Shown here: positions 1-7,594 of the stretch, piece after piece
How the letters are laid out: each line of letters begins with the position of its first letter
How positions within the stretch are numbered: the stretch's first letter is position 1
Source of the DNA: Spirochaetales bacterium
GTDB lineage: Bacteria; Spirochaetota; GWE2-31-10
DNA: 34,626 nt
Assembly (NCBI GenBank): GCA_017624275.1
Contig: JAGANG010000011.1
Span: 1-34,626, forward strand
Direction of reading: 5' to 3'
Notes under the pieces: model-generated
The model's database searches: none
What the model saw: only the letters and a program-made list of their open reading frames with translations
Told to the model about the DNA's origin: nothing
Program-made: the position numbers and the translations under genes

Positions 1-142
1 AGTTAAACTTCTTTTTCGCCATATGGCAGAGTTCCATAAACATTTTCTTACATTTACTGTCTATAAAACGAATTACGCCCTGGTGAAAATGATTTGTAAC
101 ATGATAATAAACGCCGTCTTTTGTGATTCTTTTTTGTGACAT
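1..142 (-). CDS. REP-associated (Y1/IS200-like) transposase, 5' end only
   Basis: The first 47 codons of a gene that runs off the left edge of the window. The start ATG (142-140) has a GAGGTG ribosome-binding site 147-152. The visible protein begins MSQKRITKDGVYYHVTNHF; the 'R-I..DGVYYHVT' opening is typical of the N-terminus of Y1-transposase-domain proteins of the RAYT/TnpA-REP group. The catalytic HUH motif and tyrosine lie outside the window and cannot be checked. Supporting context: two copies of a GAGGTCTGGGC element lie just upstream (257-267, 304-314), and the same element forms hairpins at 4397-4435 and 6486-6522, as expected for REP sequences mobilised by a RAYT. RAYTs are single-copy, domesticated relatives of IS200/IS605 transposases. 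The family call rests on a short N-terminus plus the repeats. Confidence 0.65.
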   Translation of the reverse strand, partial: MSQKRITKDGVYYHVTNHFHQGVIRFIDSKCKKMFMELCHMAKKKFN

Positions 143-256
143 ATCACACCTCGTGAAAAATAATTTTTATTCACTTGCGTTAGGTGGGGAAAACGGTGTT
201 TTGGTTAATAAATTACCTTTTTTTTACTAATTACTGTTTTATTCGGAATATGAATA

Positions 257-267
257 GAGGTCTGGGC
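257..267 (+). repeat. REP-like element, copy 1 (single arm)
   Basis: GAGGTCTGGGC, preceded by GAATA. This arm plus its flank (GAATAGAGGTCTGGGCG) is exactly the reverse complement of the left arm of the hairpin at 6486-6522. It is direct, not inverted, relative to copy 2. Confidence 0.7.
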
Positions 268-303
268 GAAAAAGAAAACAGCAAGAAATACCAAAACAGG
301 ATT

Positions 304-314
304 GAGGTCTGGGC
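304..314 (+). repeat. REP-like element, copy 2 (single arm)
   Basis: GAGGTCTGGGC with left flank AGGATT, matching the right arm of the hairpin at 6486-6522 (AGGATTGAGGTCTGGG). Copies 1 and 2 are therefore the two different arm types, here placed head to tail 37 bases apart beside the transposase gene. Confidence 0.7.
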
Positions 315-494
315 ATATGAGGTAAGAAATCCCCACCGCCGCAAATAAACATAAAGAATTCAAAAAATCCTATTTTTTCCAAAATATCACCGACCGGCAA
401 AACTTCAAACTCAAAATAATCAGAAATGGCATATAAATATACTAAAAAACAATATTCAATTAACCATATAAATAGTATTTAATATGTAAAAATT

Positions 495-502
495 GGGGGG
501 GG
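495..502 (+). repeat. G8 homopolymer tract upstream of lipoprotein gene
   Basis: Eight consecutive G in very AT-rich surroundings, 67 bases before the ATG of the first lipoprotein gene. Its place in the promoter/leader makes it a candidate slippage site; no confident -35/-10 pair can be assigned around it. Confidence 0.6.
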
Positions 503-538
503 TAATGTAAGGTTTTTATGGAAAAAGTATCCTCTTTT

Positions 539-563
539 TTAAAGAAAGCTTTCTTTAAGGAGG
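539..563 (+). promoter_or_regulatory. Palindrome overlapping the Shine-Dalgarno of the first lipoprotein gene
   Basis: 539-558 is a perfect 20-base palindrome (TTAAAGAAAG followed by CTTTCTTTAA). Its right half runs straight into the ribosome-binding site AAGGAGG (557-563). CCTC at 531-534 can also pair with GAGG (560-563), so an RNA hairpin here would bury the Shine-Dalgarno. As DNA it could equally be an operator. The palindrome is seen; a regulatory role is inferred. Confidence 0.4.
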
Positions 564-569
564 TTTATC

Positions 570-2267
570 ATGAAAGCATTTTTCAAAATTTTCGGTTTCT
601 TAATTTTTAGTCTAATGCTGTGTTTGGCAATCGGCTGTACCGATGCCGGCAGCGGCGGTGATTCCGGTGATGATAACGGCGGTAATGTTCAGCTGCCTAA
701 TTATCCTGATTATCCGGACGATCCTAATCCGGAAAACCCGAATCCGGACAATCCAGAGCCTGATTATCCTGATTATCCTAATCCAGATAATCCTGACCCG
801 GACGATCCTAATCCGGAAGACCCAAATCCAAACGATCCAGACACCCCGGACAATCCTGATGACCCGGAACCTACACCCGGTACTGAATATGATGTCACAA
901 ATCTTGTTGTAGCAGAAAAAACTGTAGACAGTGTAACAATCAGTTTTCAAGCCTCTCAAGAGGTTGATGGATTATATTTTACTGTAAATGGTGTTAAGTC
1001 TGATTTGGTTAGTTTTTATGATGAAAATCTTGATTATGATTATCGCACAGATACATATTCTTATACTTTCACTGACAAAAATTGGCGTAGTGAAAAAGGA
1101 ACATCCCTGACTATTAAAGTAACTACAGATTACATTACGTATGATTCTGAATATAATGAAATTCAAAAAGAATCTGAGGGTGTTTCTGTTACCGTAACTA
1201 CAGAACCTTTTGACGGAACATTACCCGCATATACAGGTAACTACAGTAGATACAATTTGAATTCAATCAAAGTCGGCGGCACTTTTGATGAAAAAGAATA
1301 TTTATCAGAAGATTTTGACTTAGCAACATGGGAATTTAAATCTTCCGATGAAACAATCGCAACAGTAGATGAAAACGGAATTGTTACCGGAGTAAAAAGC
1401 GGAAGTGCAAAAATTATGTTCAAAAATACTGACGGAGTCTGGTACTACAGAGAATATACGATTATTGACGTACTTGCTAAAGGTATGGCTATTAATACAA
1501 TCTTCTCAAAAGTGGGCGGAACTTTAGATGCTGATGATATTGTATTTACAAGTGCAGAAAAAGATTTTGCCGTATCAGACAAAAACGTAACATGGTCTGC
1601 AGATGACAGCACTATGGTGACAATCGACGGCGGTAAGTTGACATTTGCAAAAGCCGGTTCTGTAAATATAACAGCTACATACAACAGCGACAATAATATT
1701 ACTGCAACGGCACAAATCAACGTATTACCTGAAACTGCAATATTAAAAGAAGATTTAACTCCTAACGAAGACGGTGAATATATCAGTGAATCCGGACTGG
1801 GATTTACTAATAACGAAATAATACAAGTTGTTGACGGCAGAACTCTTGATTTTAATTCATATCTCCGTTTAAATTATAATTCACTGATATTTAATGAGGA
1901 TTTCATATCCAATCAGACATCGATTACCATAGAAAATATACCTGTCATCGAAGATGAAAATAAAATTTCTGTTTATTACGTAATAAAAAATGTTACTTCT
2001 AATGTTACATGGACGTCTTTATCTTTTGATTTTCAACATGATAGTTCCTTTGAGGAAGTTGGGGACGGCGTAAGAAAATGGCAATTAGAAAAGTACTCAA
2101 AGGAATGGGTTTATTTCAATGTCGAAATCGGTGATGGTAAATACTATGAATACCAACCTAGATGGGGTTTCGAACAGTTTGATTTAGGTCCGCAAGAAAC
2201 TAAAATATTTAAAATCACTTTCGAGCTAAAAAAAGCCACAGGTAATTTTGAAGCAACTATTTATTAA
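570..2267 (+). CDS. Surface lipoprotein with acidic Pro-rich stalk, FN3-like and Ig-like (Big_2) domains
   Basis: 565 residues. Signal peptide of 22 residues with lipobox LAIG-C, so Cys23 should be lipidated. Residues about 42-104 are a low-complexity stalk built almost entirely of Asp/Asn/Glu-Pro dipeptides with a few Tyr. Residues ~107-212 resemble an FN3 domain ('DVTNLVV.....DSVTISF'). Two Big_2-type bacterial Ig-like repeats follow at ~229-302 and ~309-386, with the family's 'S.D..IATVD.NGIVTGVKSGSAKI' pattern in the first. The last ~175 residues are not recognised. Start fixed by AAGGAGG (557-563) at good spacing. The next gene starts 12 bases after the stop with its own AGGAGG, so the two are probably co-transcribed. 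Such architecture fits a surface-displayed adhesin or structural protein; no catalytic domain is visible. Confidence 0.8.
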   Translation: MKAFFKIFGFLIFSLMLCLAIGCTDAGSGGDSGDDNGGNVQLPNYPDYPDDPNPENPNPDNPEPDYPDYPNPDNPDPDDPNPEDPNPNDPDTPDNPDDPEPTPGTEYDVTNLVVAEKTVDSVTISFQASQEVDGLYFTVNGVKSDLVSFYDENLDYDYRTDTYSYTFTDKNWRSEKGTSLTIKVTTDYITYDSEYNEIQKESEGVSVTVTTEPFDGTLPAYTGNYSRYNLNSIKVGGTFDEKEYLSEDFDLATWEFKSSDETIATVDENGIVTGVKSGSAKIMFKNTDGVWYYREYTIIDVLAKGMAINTIFSKVGGTLDADDIVFTSAEKDFAVSDKNVTWSADDSTMVTIDGGKLTFAKAGSVNITATYNSDNNITATAQINVLPETAILKEDLTPNEDGEYISESGLGFTNNEIIQVVDGRTLDFNSYLRLNYNSLIFNEDFISNQTSITIENIPVIEDENKISVYYVIKNVTSNVTWTSLSFDFQHDSSFEEVGDGVRKWQLEKYSKEWVYFNVEIGDGKYYEYQPRWGFEQFDLGPQETKIFKITFELKKATGNFEATIY

Positions 2268-2279
2268 TAGGAGGAAACA

Positions 2280-4337
2280 ATGAAAAAACATAGAATAATT
2301 TTTACAGTTTTATCGATATTGACAATTTTATGTTTTGCCGGATGTACAGCAGTTACCGATTTCGATTCAAAAATCATGAATCAAGAAGTAAAGCCGGTTG
2401 AAACATTGAAAAACGGTAATGTATCAGTAAAAATGTTTATTCCTGATTACTACACACTTACAGAAAGCCGTGCCATTGCACCGCAGACAAAATATGCAAG
2501 CTTAAAATATAATACAAATATCAATTATGACACAACACCGCCGACCTATGAATGGGCTACAATCGAAACATTGGAAATCAAAGAAGAAGATTTGACAGCC
2601 GTAGAAGGTGCCGGTGATATCGGACTTCCGGGTAAAATTTGGAAAGCAACTTTTGTTCTCGGATTGGGAACTTATTCCAAAGGTAAACTTGCGATAGATT
2701 TGCTTGACAGTGACAAAAATGTTATTACGTCCGGAAATAATGCTGATGACGTAACAATCGAAGAGGGGAAATCTGCAAGCTGCAGTTTCTTTACCGTGCC
2801 GAAAGAAATCAGCAGCAACAGCGGTAGCCTTGCATTAAATGAAATGAAGTTTTTTAGTGATAAAGTTTTCAAAGCAAATGATGTTGTTACAGTTATGAAA
2901 GCAGAGCTTGGAGGAGCCGAAGTTATTCGTTTTAATGCTGACGGTACATTCGGCGGTGTGATGACAAATGACTTTGTAAGCGGCAATGAAATCACAATTA
3001 CAAGTGAAACAGCAGGTTCATATTACGGAGTCTGGGCAAAGAATGCAGCCGTAGACAACTATGAAGTAGCAGTATGTACTTATGAAATCACTCCGAAAGG
3101 GGTACAAAATGTTATTTCCGGAAATACAATTGCTTACAATCTAAAAATGTCATTTATGGACGGCACGGTTGAAAATGCTGTAAAAGAATTTACAACTGAA
3201 AATACCGGAAAGCAAACTTTTACCGTAGAACATGGAGGTATAAATAAAGCTGTCGAAGTAAATGTTCTATCTGCGGATTACTTGACAGAGCCTATTACTT
3301 ACATGGGAAATACTTACAACGGAATAGACAGTGATACAATGAGCGGAAGTACTGAAAACGTGAACCTAAACTCAAGCTTTCAGCAAATCAAAGATATATC
3401 AAAGCTTGAAGTATCTTATCCTACAGGAAATGAATTCAGTGCAGACGCATTCTTTCCATTGAAACTTAAAGTAAATAATCCGGATATGCATCAATTTATG
3501 GCGATTATAATTTCTAAAGGTACAAATACTGAACATTACACTTATCGAGGAACCGGTGAAGACGGCGAAATAAATACTCGTATTTGGTTACGCTGGGGAG
3601 CCGGAGAATATACGGTAAAACTCTATGACTTGAGTTCTGTTTCATGGGATTTTGAAAATGTCGGCGGAACAAGTGCCGACGGAAAAGTAACTTATCAAGG
3701 TGATAATGTTGTAGTTGGTAGCTACTATTGTGCAGAGGGTAGTGATTACCCGGCTGTTACTTTTACCGTTAATAATACTCGTGACGAAGACGGTACATGG
3801 TTGTATCCGTCAAACGTAGTACAGGCTGATGATATTAATATTATGAACAAAGCAGCAGATATTACATACGGATTTGAAACTGCTTACGACAAAGCAAGGG
3901 CTATTCACGATTGGATTGTATTAAATCACTTCTATGATAATGACAGCCTAGCCGGAGCCAGAAAACGACAGGACGCCGTAGCTGTAATGGAATACGGAAT
4001 GGCTGTATGTGAAGGATACGCTAACTTAGCAGCTGCACTGATACGAAACTGCGGAATAGAGGTAAAATATATTTCCAGTAGTTCCATGGTGCACGGATGG
4101 AATCATGTAAATGTAGGAACGGCAGATGAACCTGATTGGAGATTGCTGGATTGTACTTGGGATGATCCTATCGGTGATTATTTACCTGCAGATTTTATTC
4201 GATGGGATAACTGTTTGGTAGAAGACCTTTATGGAGGAGATGGTTCTCATGCAGCCTCAGACCAAGAAGAATCTATCGGCAGAAGTATTTCTGTCAGTCG
4301 CAGTCATGACGACGGTACAGAAAGTATAGCTTACTAA
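2280..4337 (+). CDS. Lipoprotein with C-terminal transglutaminase-like domain (paralog 1)
   Basis: 685 residues. Lipobox CFAG-C puts the lipidated residue at Cys22. The N-terminal ~240 residues are beta-rich and unrecognised, with an 'SRAIAPQ' motif of a kind I associate with treponemal lipoproteins. From about residue 260 the protein is homologous to the protein encoded at 4548-6425. The C-terminal part is a transglutaminase-core domain: 'ARAIHDWIV', then catalytic Cys577 in AVCEGYANLA, His605 in VHGWNHVNVG and Asp624 in LLDCTWDDP. All three catalytic positions are present, so activity is plausible: a thiol acyl-transferase or protease acting on protein at the outer surface or in the periplasm. 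Ribosome-binding site AGGAGG. A strong terminator (4351-4381) follows. The substrate cannot be told from sequence; protein crosslinking and peptidase activity are both known in this fold. Confidence 0.82.
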   Translation: MKKHRIIFTVLSILTILCFAGCTAVTDFDSKIMNQEVKPVETLKNGNVSVKMFIPDYYTLTESRAIAPQTKYASLKYNTNINYDTTPPTYEWATIETLEIKEEDLTAVEGAGDIGLPGKIWKATFVLGLGTYSKGKLAIDLLDSDKNVITSGNNADDVTIEEGKSASCSFFTVPKEISSNSGSLALNEMKFFSDKVFKANDVVTVMKAELGGAEVIRFNADGTFGGVMTNDFVSGNEITITSETAGSYYGVWAKNAAVDNYEVAVCTYEITPKGVQNVISGNTIAYNLKMSFMDGTVENAVKEFTTENTGKQTFTVEHGGINKAVEVNVLSADYLTEPITYMGNTYNGIDSDTMSGSTENVNLNSSFQQIKDISKLEVSYPTGNEFSADAFFPLKLKVNNPDMHQFMAIIISKGTNTEHYTYRGTGEDGEINTRIWLRWGAGEYTVKLYDLSSVSWDFENVGGTSADGKVTYQGDNVVVGSYYCAEGSDYPAVTFTVNNTRDEDGTWLYPSNVVQADDINIMNKAADITYGFETAYDKARAIHDWIVLNHFYDNDSLAGARKRQDAVAVMEYGMAVCEGYANLAAALIRNCGIEVKYISSSSMVHGWNHVNVGTADEPDWRLLDCTWDDPIGDYLPADFIRWDNCLVEDLYGGDGSHAASDQEESIGRSISVSRSHDDGTESIAY

Positions 4338-4350
4338 GCAAACAGTAAAC

Positions 4351-4381
4351 AAAAGAGAGCGGAGCAATCCGCTCTTTTTTT
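4351..4381 (+). terminator. Intrinsic terminator after the first transglutaminase lipoprotein
   Basis: 8-bp perfect stem AGAGCGGA (4356-4363) / TCCGCTCT (4368-4375) with a GCAA tetraloop, followed by a T run to 4381. Nearly the same terminator follows the paralogous gene at 6441-6471. Confidence 0.9.
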
Positions 4382-4396
4382 ATGCTCAAAACAACT

Positions 4397-4435
4397 GCCC
4401 AGACCTCAATTCTATTTTGGGATTGAGGTCTGGGC
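4397..4435. repeat. REP hairpin, copy 3
   Basis: Perfect 14-bp inverted repeat GCCCAGACCTCAAT (4397-4410) / ATTGAGGTCTGGGC (4422-4435) around an 11-base loop, lying 15 bases after the T run of the terminator. The arms match the single-arm elements beside the transposase at the left edge. Confidence 0.85.
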
Positions 4436-4547
4436 ATTAGTCCACAACAGTATTTTTTTATAAATTGTAAAAATGTCAAAAGTAAAGTGTGTCTCTTTTT
4501 ATAAAAGGGTATTTTCCTTTTTACAAAAAATTAGTAGGGGACAATTT

Positions 4548-6425
4548 ATGAAAATATTCAATTTCCGGAAATTATTGACTTTAATACTGTTTTTGCAAAT
4601 CGGGTGTTCTTACACCGATCAAGATAATTCCGACAATCGACAATATGACAATTCTGATAATTCAAATAATTCGTCTGATATCGAAATAAACAATGGCGAC
4701 TCTAATAAGCCGCAGCAAGTGCCTTATATTGAAAATTTTAATACGGCACTGGATACTTCCGTATGGACAAAATCAAATAATATAGGAAAAAATCCGGTTC
4801 CCGCTGTAACAACTTTAGCTTCAAGTTATATTCATAAGGAAACAAGCACAATTAAATTGTCTTACTACAACTCTACATTAAGCAAAACTGTCAATATTTA
4901 CGAACCGAGTGCAGTAACGTTTAGTTTTTATCCCGACGGCAATTATTCAGGTCAAAAACTTTATTTTTATATCAACAACAATGAACAAGGAAGCTGGAAC
5001 GGCATAGGTGCCAGACAAACTTATACATTTTTACTGGAAAAAGCAGGTAAATATGAATTGAAATGGAAAACTACGGGACCTTACGGTTTGAAAGGAATGG
5101 GAAATGAAGTTTATCTCGATTGCGTAAGTATAGTTGCCGACAAAACTGACAGTATTGCAGTCTATCCTAAAGGTGTGCAAACAGTTGCCCTCGGTGAATC
5201 TATCACTTATACAGCAAAAGCTTTGCGTATTGACGGCAGTGAAATTAACGGAAAAGATATCACAAAAGATTTCACGGCAACTGCAACCGGAGAACAAACT
5301 TTCACTATGGAAATAGACGGTAAAATTGCTGATGTTAAGGTCAATGTCGTTTCTGCTGATTATATTACAGAACCAATTTTCTACATGGGAAAAACTTATA
5401 ACGGAATCATCAGCACTGTAAAGGGAAGTTCTGAAAATATTAATAAAGATTCCGATATTCCCAATTTAAATGATTCTGCAAAATTGGAAGTTTCTTATCC
5501 TACAGGAAATTCTTTCGATACGGACGGTTTTTTCCCGCTAAAATTAAATATTAATAATCCTGATTACAATCAATTTATAGGTATCACAATTTCTGACGGA
5601 ACAAACAGCAAAACTTATTTATACAGAGGAAATCCGGACAATGATTCCGGTGAATTGGAAACTCGCATTTGGTTGCGGTGGGGAAAGGGTAATTACTTGG
5701 TGAAACTTTATGATATCGTAAGTCTGAATTGGAAATATGAAGATTATGATAAGCAAAAAAATACATCTGCTGACGGTGTAATTTTCCGCGGCGATAATAT
5801 TGCTTCTTTCGGATATCATAAAAATTATCCGGCAGTGACATTTACGGTAAATAATACTCGTGACGAAGACGGGACTTGGTTGTATCCGTCAAGTGTAGTT
5901 CAGGCTGACGACATAAGAATAATAAACAAAGCTGCAGATTTAACTGCCGGATTAGATAATGTTGAAAGCAAAGTAAAAGCAATTCACGATTGGATTGTTA
6001 CATCAAAGCATTATGATAATGACAGTTTAATCCAAGGTTGCAGAAAACGTCAGGACGCCGTAGCCGTAATGGAATACAATACCGGTGTGTGTGAAGGATA
6101 CGCCAATCTTGCATCAGCAATGCTCAGAAGTTTAGGAATACAAACAAAGTATATTTCGTCCGATTCTTTAAGCCACGGCTGGAATCATGTAAATATAGGG
6201 ACTGTAGAAAATCCTGATTGGAGAATGATGGATTGTACTTGGGATGATCCGAATATAGCCGGTACAGGCGACGGAGGTTCTTTCTTTGTAACGTATGATA
6301 ATTACTTATTAGAAAATCATACAGGCGGTTCTGAAGCTCATATAGGCGGTTTAGAAGATAATTCAAGAAATATTACTTCTATTACTGTCGGTCATATAGA
6401 CGGCGTAGAAAACATAGCTTATTAG
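4548..6425 (+). CDS. Lipoprotein with carbohydrate-binding-like and transglutaminase-like domains (paralog 2)
   Basis: 625 residues from the ATG at 4548. An in-frame ATG exists at 4473, but only the later start has a ribosome-binding site (TAGGGGA, 4535-4541) and puts a signal peptide with lipobox FLQIG-C (Cys20) at the N-terminus. An Asp/Asn/Ser-rich linker (about 22-55) follows, then a jelly-roll-like region (~60-185, 'FNTALDTSVW ... YLDCVSIVA') reminiscent of carbohydrate-binding modules, an Ig-like segment (~190-265) and a transglutaminase core with Cys515 (GVCEGYANLA), His543 (SHGWNHVNIG) and Asp562 (MMDCTWDDP). The region from 'YPKGVQTV' onward is homologous to the preceding gene, so the pair arose by tandem duplication with N-termini that differ. 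Followed by the same terminator/REP arrangement as its paralog. Confidence 0.82.
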   Translation: MKIFNFRKLLTLILFLQIGCSYTDQDNSDNRQYDNSDNSNNSSDIEINNGDSNKPQQVPYIENFNTALDTSVWTKSNNIGKNPVPAVTTLASSYIHKETSTIKLSYYNSTLSKTVNIYEPSAVTFSFYPDGNYSGQKLYFYINNNEQGSWNGIGARQTYTFLLEKAGKYELKWKTTGPYGLKGMGNEVYLDCVSIVADKTDSIAVYPKGVQTVALGESITYTAKALRIDGSEINGKDITKDFTATATGEQTFTMEIDGKIADVKVNVVSADYITEPIFYMGKTYNGIISTVKGSSENINKDSDIPNLNDSAKLEVSYPTGNSFDTDGFFPLKLNINNPDYNQFIGITISDGTNSKTYLYRGNPDNDSGELETRIWLRWGKGNYLVKLYDIVSLNWKYEDYDKQKNTSADGVIFRGDNIASFGYHKNYPAVTFTVNNTRDEDGTWLYPSSVVQADDIRIINKAADLTAGLDNVESKVKAIHDWIVTSKHYDNDSLIQGCRKRQDAVAVMEYNTGVCEGYANLASAMLRSLGIQTKYISSDSLSHGWNHVNIGTVENPDWRMMDCTWDDPNIAGTGDGGSFFVTYDNYLLENHTGGSEAHIGGLEDNSRNITSITVGHIDGVENIAY

Positions 6426-6440
6426 GTTTATAATTAAAGC

Positions 6441-6471
6441 AAAAGAGAGTGGAGCAATCCGCTCTTTTTTT
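6441..6471 (+). terminator. Intrinsic terminator after the second transglutaminase lipoprotein
   Basis: Same hairpin as at 4351-4381, with one change making a G-U pair (AGAGTGGA / TCCGCTCT, GCAA loop), then a T run to 6471. Confidence 0.88.
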
Positions 6472-6485
6472 ATGTTCAAAAAACG

Positions 6486-6522
6486 CCCAGACCTCTATTC
6501 TATTTTAGGATTGAGGTCTGGG
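6486..6522. repeat. REP hairpin, copy 4
   Basis: Inverted repeat CCCAGACCTC (6486-6495) / GAGGTCTGGG (6513-6522), extended by AT/AT after one mismatch. Lies 14 bases past the terminator T run, as for copy 3. Confidence 0.85.
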
Positions 6523-6552
6523 AGGTAACATCATTAACAGCATTAAGAACAT

Positions 6553-6588
6553 AAAAAAAACTTGCGAGTATTTTTTATACCACGCAAG
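6553..6588 (-). terminator. Intrinsic terminator of the M23 peptidase pair
   Basis: Read on the minus strand: CTTGCG (6588-6583), a loop containing TAT...ATA that can extend the stem, CGCAAG (6566-6561), then eight T (6560-6553). It sits 33 bases past the stop of the downstream peptidase gene. Confidence 0.8.
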
Positions 6589-6621
6589 CTTTCTATTTTA
6601 TCAATAGGGTAGAAAAAACAA

Positions 6622-7593
6622 TTAGAAGATTGTCACTCTCAAAGGATTAACTGTTTTTCCCCATTGTCTGACTTCATAATGCAAGTGAGTTCCTGTAGAA
6701 CGTCCGGTATTTCCCATTTTACCTATAATTGCACCGCTGTTTACCCAGGCACCGTCTTTTACTTGAATGCGGTCTAAATGACCGTATAATGTAACATATC
6801 CGCCCGGATGTTTGATTCTTATCATATTGCCGTATACCCATGACCATCCACAGTAAATAACAGTACCGGCTGCAGCGGCGTATATATTTCCGCCGTTTCT
6901 GTTTGCAATATCTACACCTTGGTGAAAATTACTCACACCAGTCCATGGGTCTTTTCTGTAACCGTACATCGAAGTAAATCTACCGTAAGCAGGACGGCGG
7001 AAATACTCACCTAAAAGCATTGAACGAGTAAGAGAGTCAAACTTTACACCGGGAACAAAAAGTTTCATTGATTCCACGTTTGAGTCAGAAAGACCGTTTA
7101 TTTTACAAAGTTCTTCTTTTTCAAAGTTATATTTTTCAGCAGTAGATTCTAAATCTTCTTTATTTTTTATATCTACTACTATTCCGTCTTGGTTAGGTAT
7201 TTGAATTTTCATTCCTGCACGAACAATAGACGCACAAGAAATATTATTAATATTAACAAGTGTTACTTCATCCATTCCGAAACGTCTGGCAATAGAATGA
7301 ATTGATTCACCGGATTTTATATAATAATCAAAATAAGTTACCGGGGCAGTGGTAGTATCTGGTTTGTACGCACCACCAAGCCCGCTGTCTTTATAGCGTG
7401 AAGAATATTCTAATGTCTTTTTTAATGTTCTTCCAGCCAAAAGCATATCTGATGAGTTTTTAGACAATGAAAACAAAGCTATTGCAAAGCCGCAAAAAAC
7501 AACTCCTAACATCGATATTAAAAAATATTCCCATCTTTCTATAATTGCAGATTCTTTTCTATTAGAAGATATTTTTTGTTCTTTATCTAACAC
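6622..7593 (-). CDS. LysM-M23 peptidase (membrane-anchored), second of a pair
   Basis: 323 residues. One N-terminal membrane segment (~22-43, signal anchor), a LysM domain (~89-133, 'YYIKSGESIHSIARRFGM'), a weaker second LysM-like unit (~138-180), then a C-terminal peptidase M23 (LytM/DD-endopeptidase) domain at ~205-320. Metal ligands are visible: His224 and Asp228 (HQGVD) and His303/His305 in THLHYEV, plus His272 in YGHL. Family role: cleavage of peptidoglycan cross-bridges or activation of amidases in the periplasm. The start is GTG (7593-7591), one base after the upstream gene's stop, with GGAG just upstream inside that gene, so the two are translationally coupled. A terminator follows. 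Confidence 0.88.
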   Translation of the reverse strand: MLDKEQKISSNRKESAIIERWEYFLISMLGVVFCGFAIALFSLSKNSSDMLLAGRTLKKTLEYSSRYKDSGLGGAYKPDTTTAPVTYFDYYIKSGESIHSIARRFGMDEVTLVNINNISCASIVRAGMKIQIPNQDGIVVDIKNKEDLESTAEKYNFEKEELCKINGLSDSNVESMKLFVPGVKFDSLTRSMLLGEYFRRPAYGRFTSMYGYRKDPWTGVSNFHQGVDIANRNGGNIYAAAAGTVIYCGWSWVYGNMIRIKHPGGYVTLYGHLDRIQVKDGAWVNSGAIIGKMGNTGRSTGTHLHYEVRQWGKTVNPLRVTIF

Positions 7594-7594
7594 T

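Larger units (their letters stand above)
143..569. other. 427-base gap between transposase and first lipoprotein gene
   Basis: No convincing gene. It holds an imperfect AT-rich dyad next to the transposase start (GTGAA 153-157, TTCAC 170-174), two direct REP-like elements, a G8 tract (495-502) and a palindrome overlapping the next gene's ribosome-binding site. On the minus strand a frame is open for 79 codons from 478 down to a TAA at 241-239, through both REP copies. It has no ATG, GTG or TTG with a Shine-Dalgarno near its beginning, so it is more likely a remnant or chance than a gene. Confidence 0.6.

Noticed and set aside
612-959. Minus-strand frame of 115 codons rich in Ile/Arg repeats
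   Set aside because: It is the antisense of the Asp/Pro repeat stalk of the lipoprotein gene and has no ribosome-binding site or domain.
4473-4547. Upstream start for the second transglutaminase lipoprotein
   Set aside because: It would add 25 residues before the signal peptide and has no ribosome-binding site; ATG 4548 has TAGGGGA and gives a proper lipoprotein signal.
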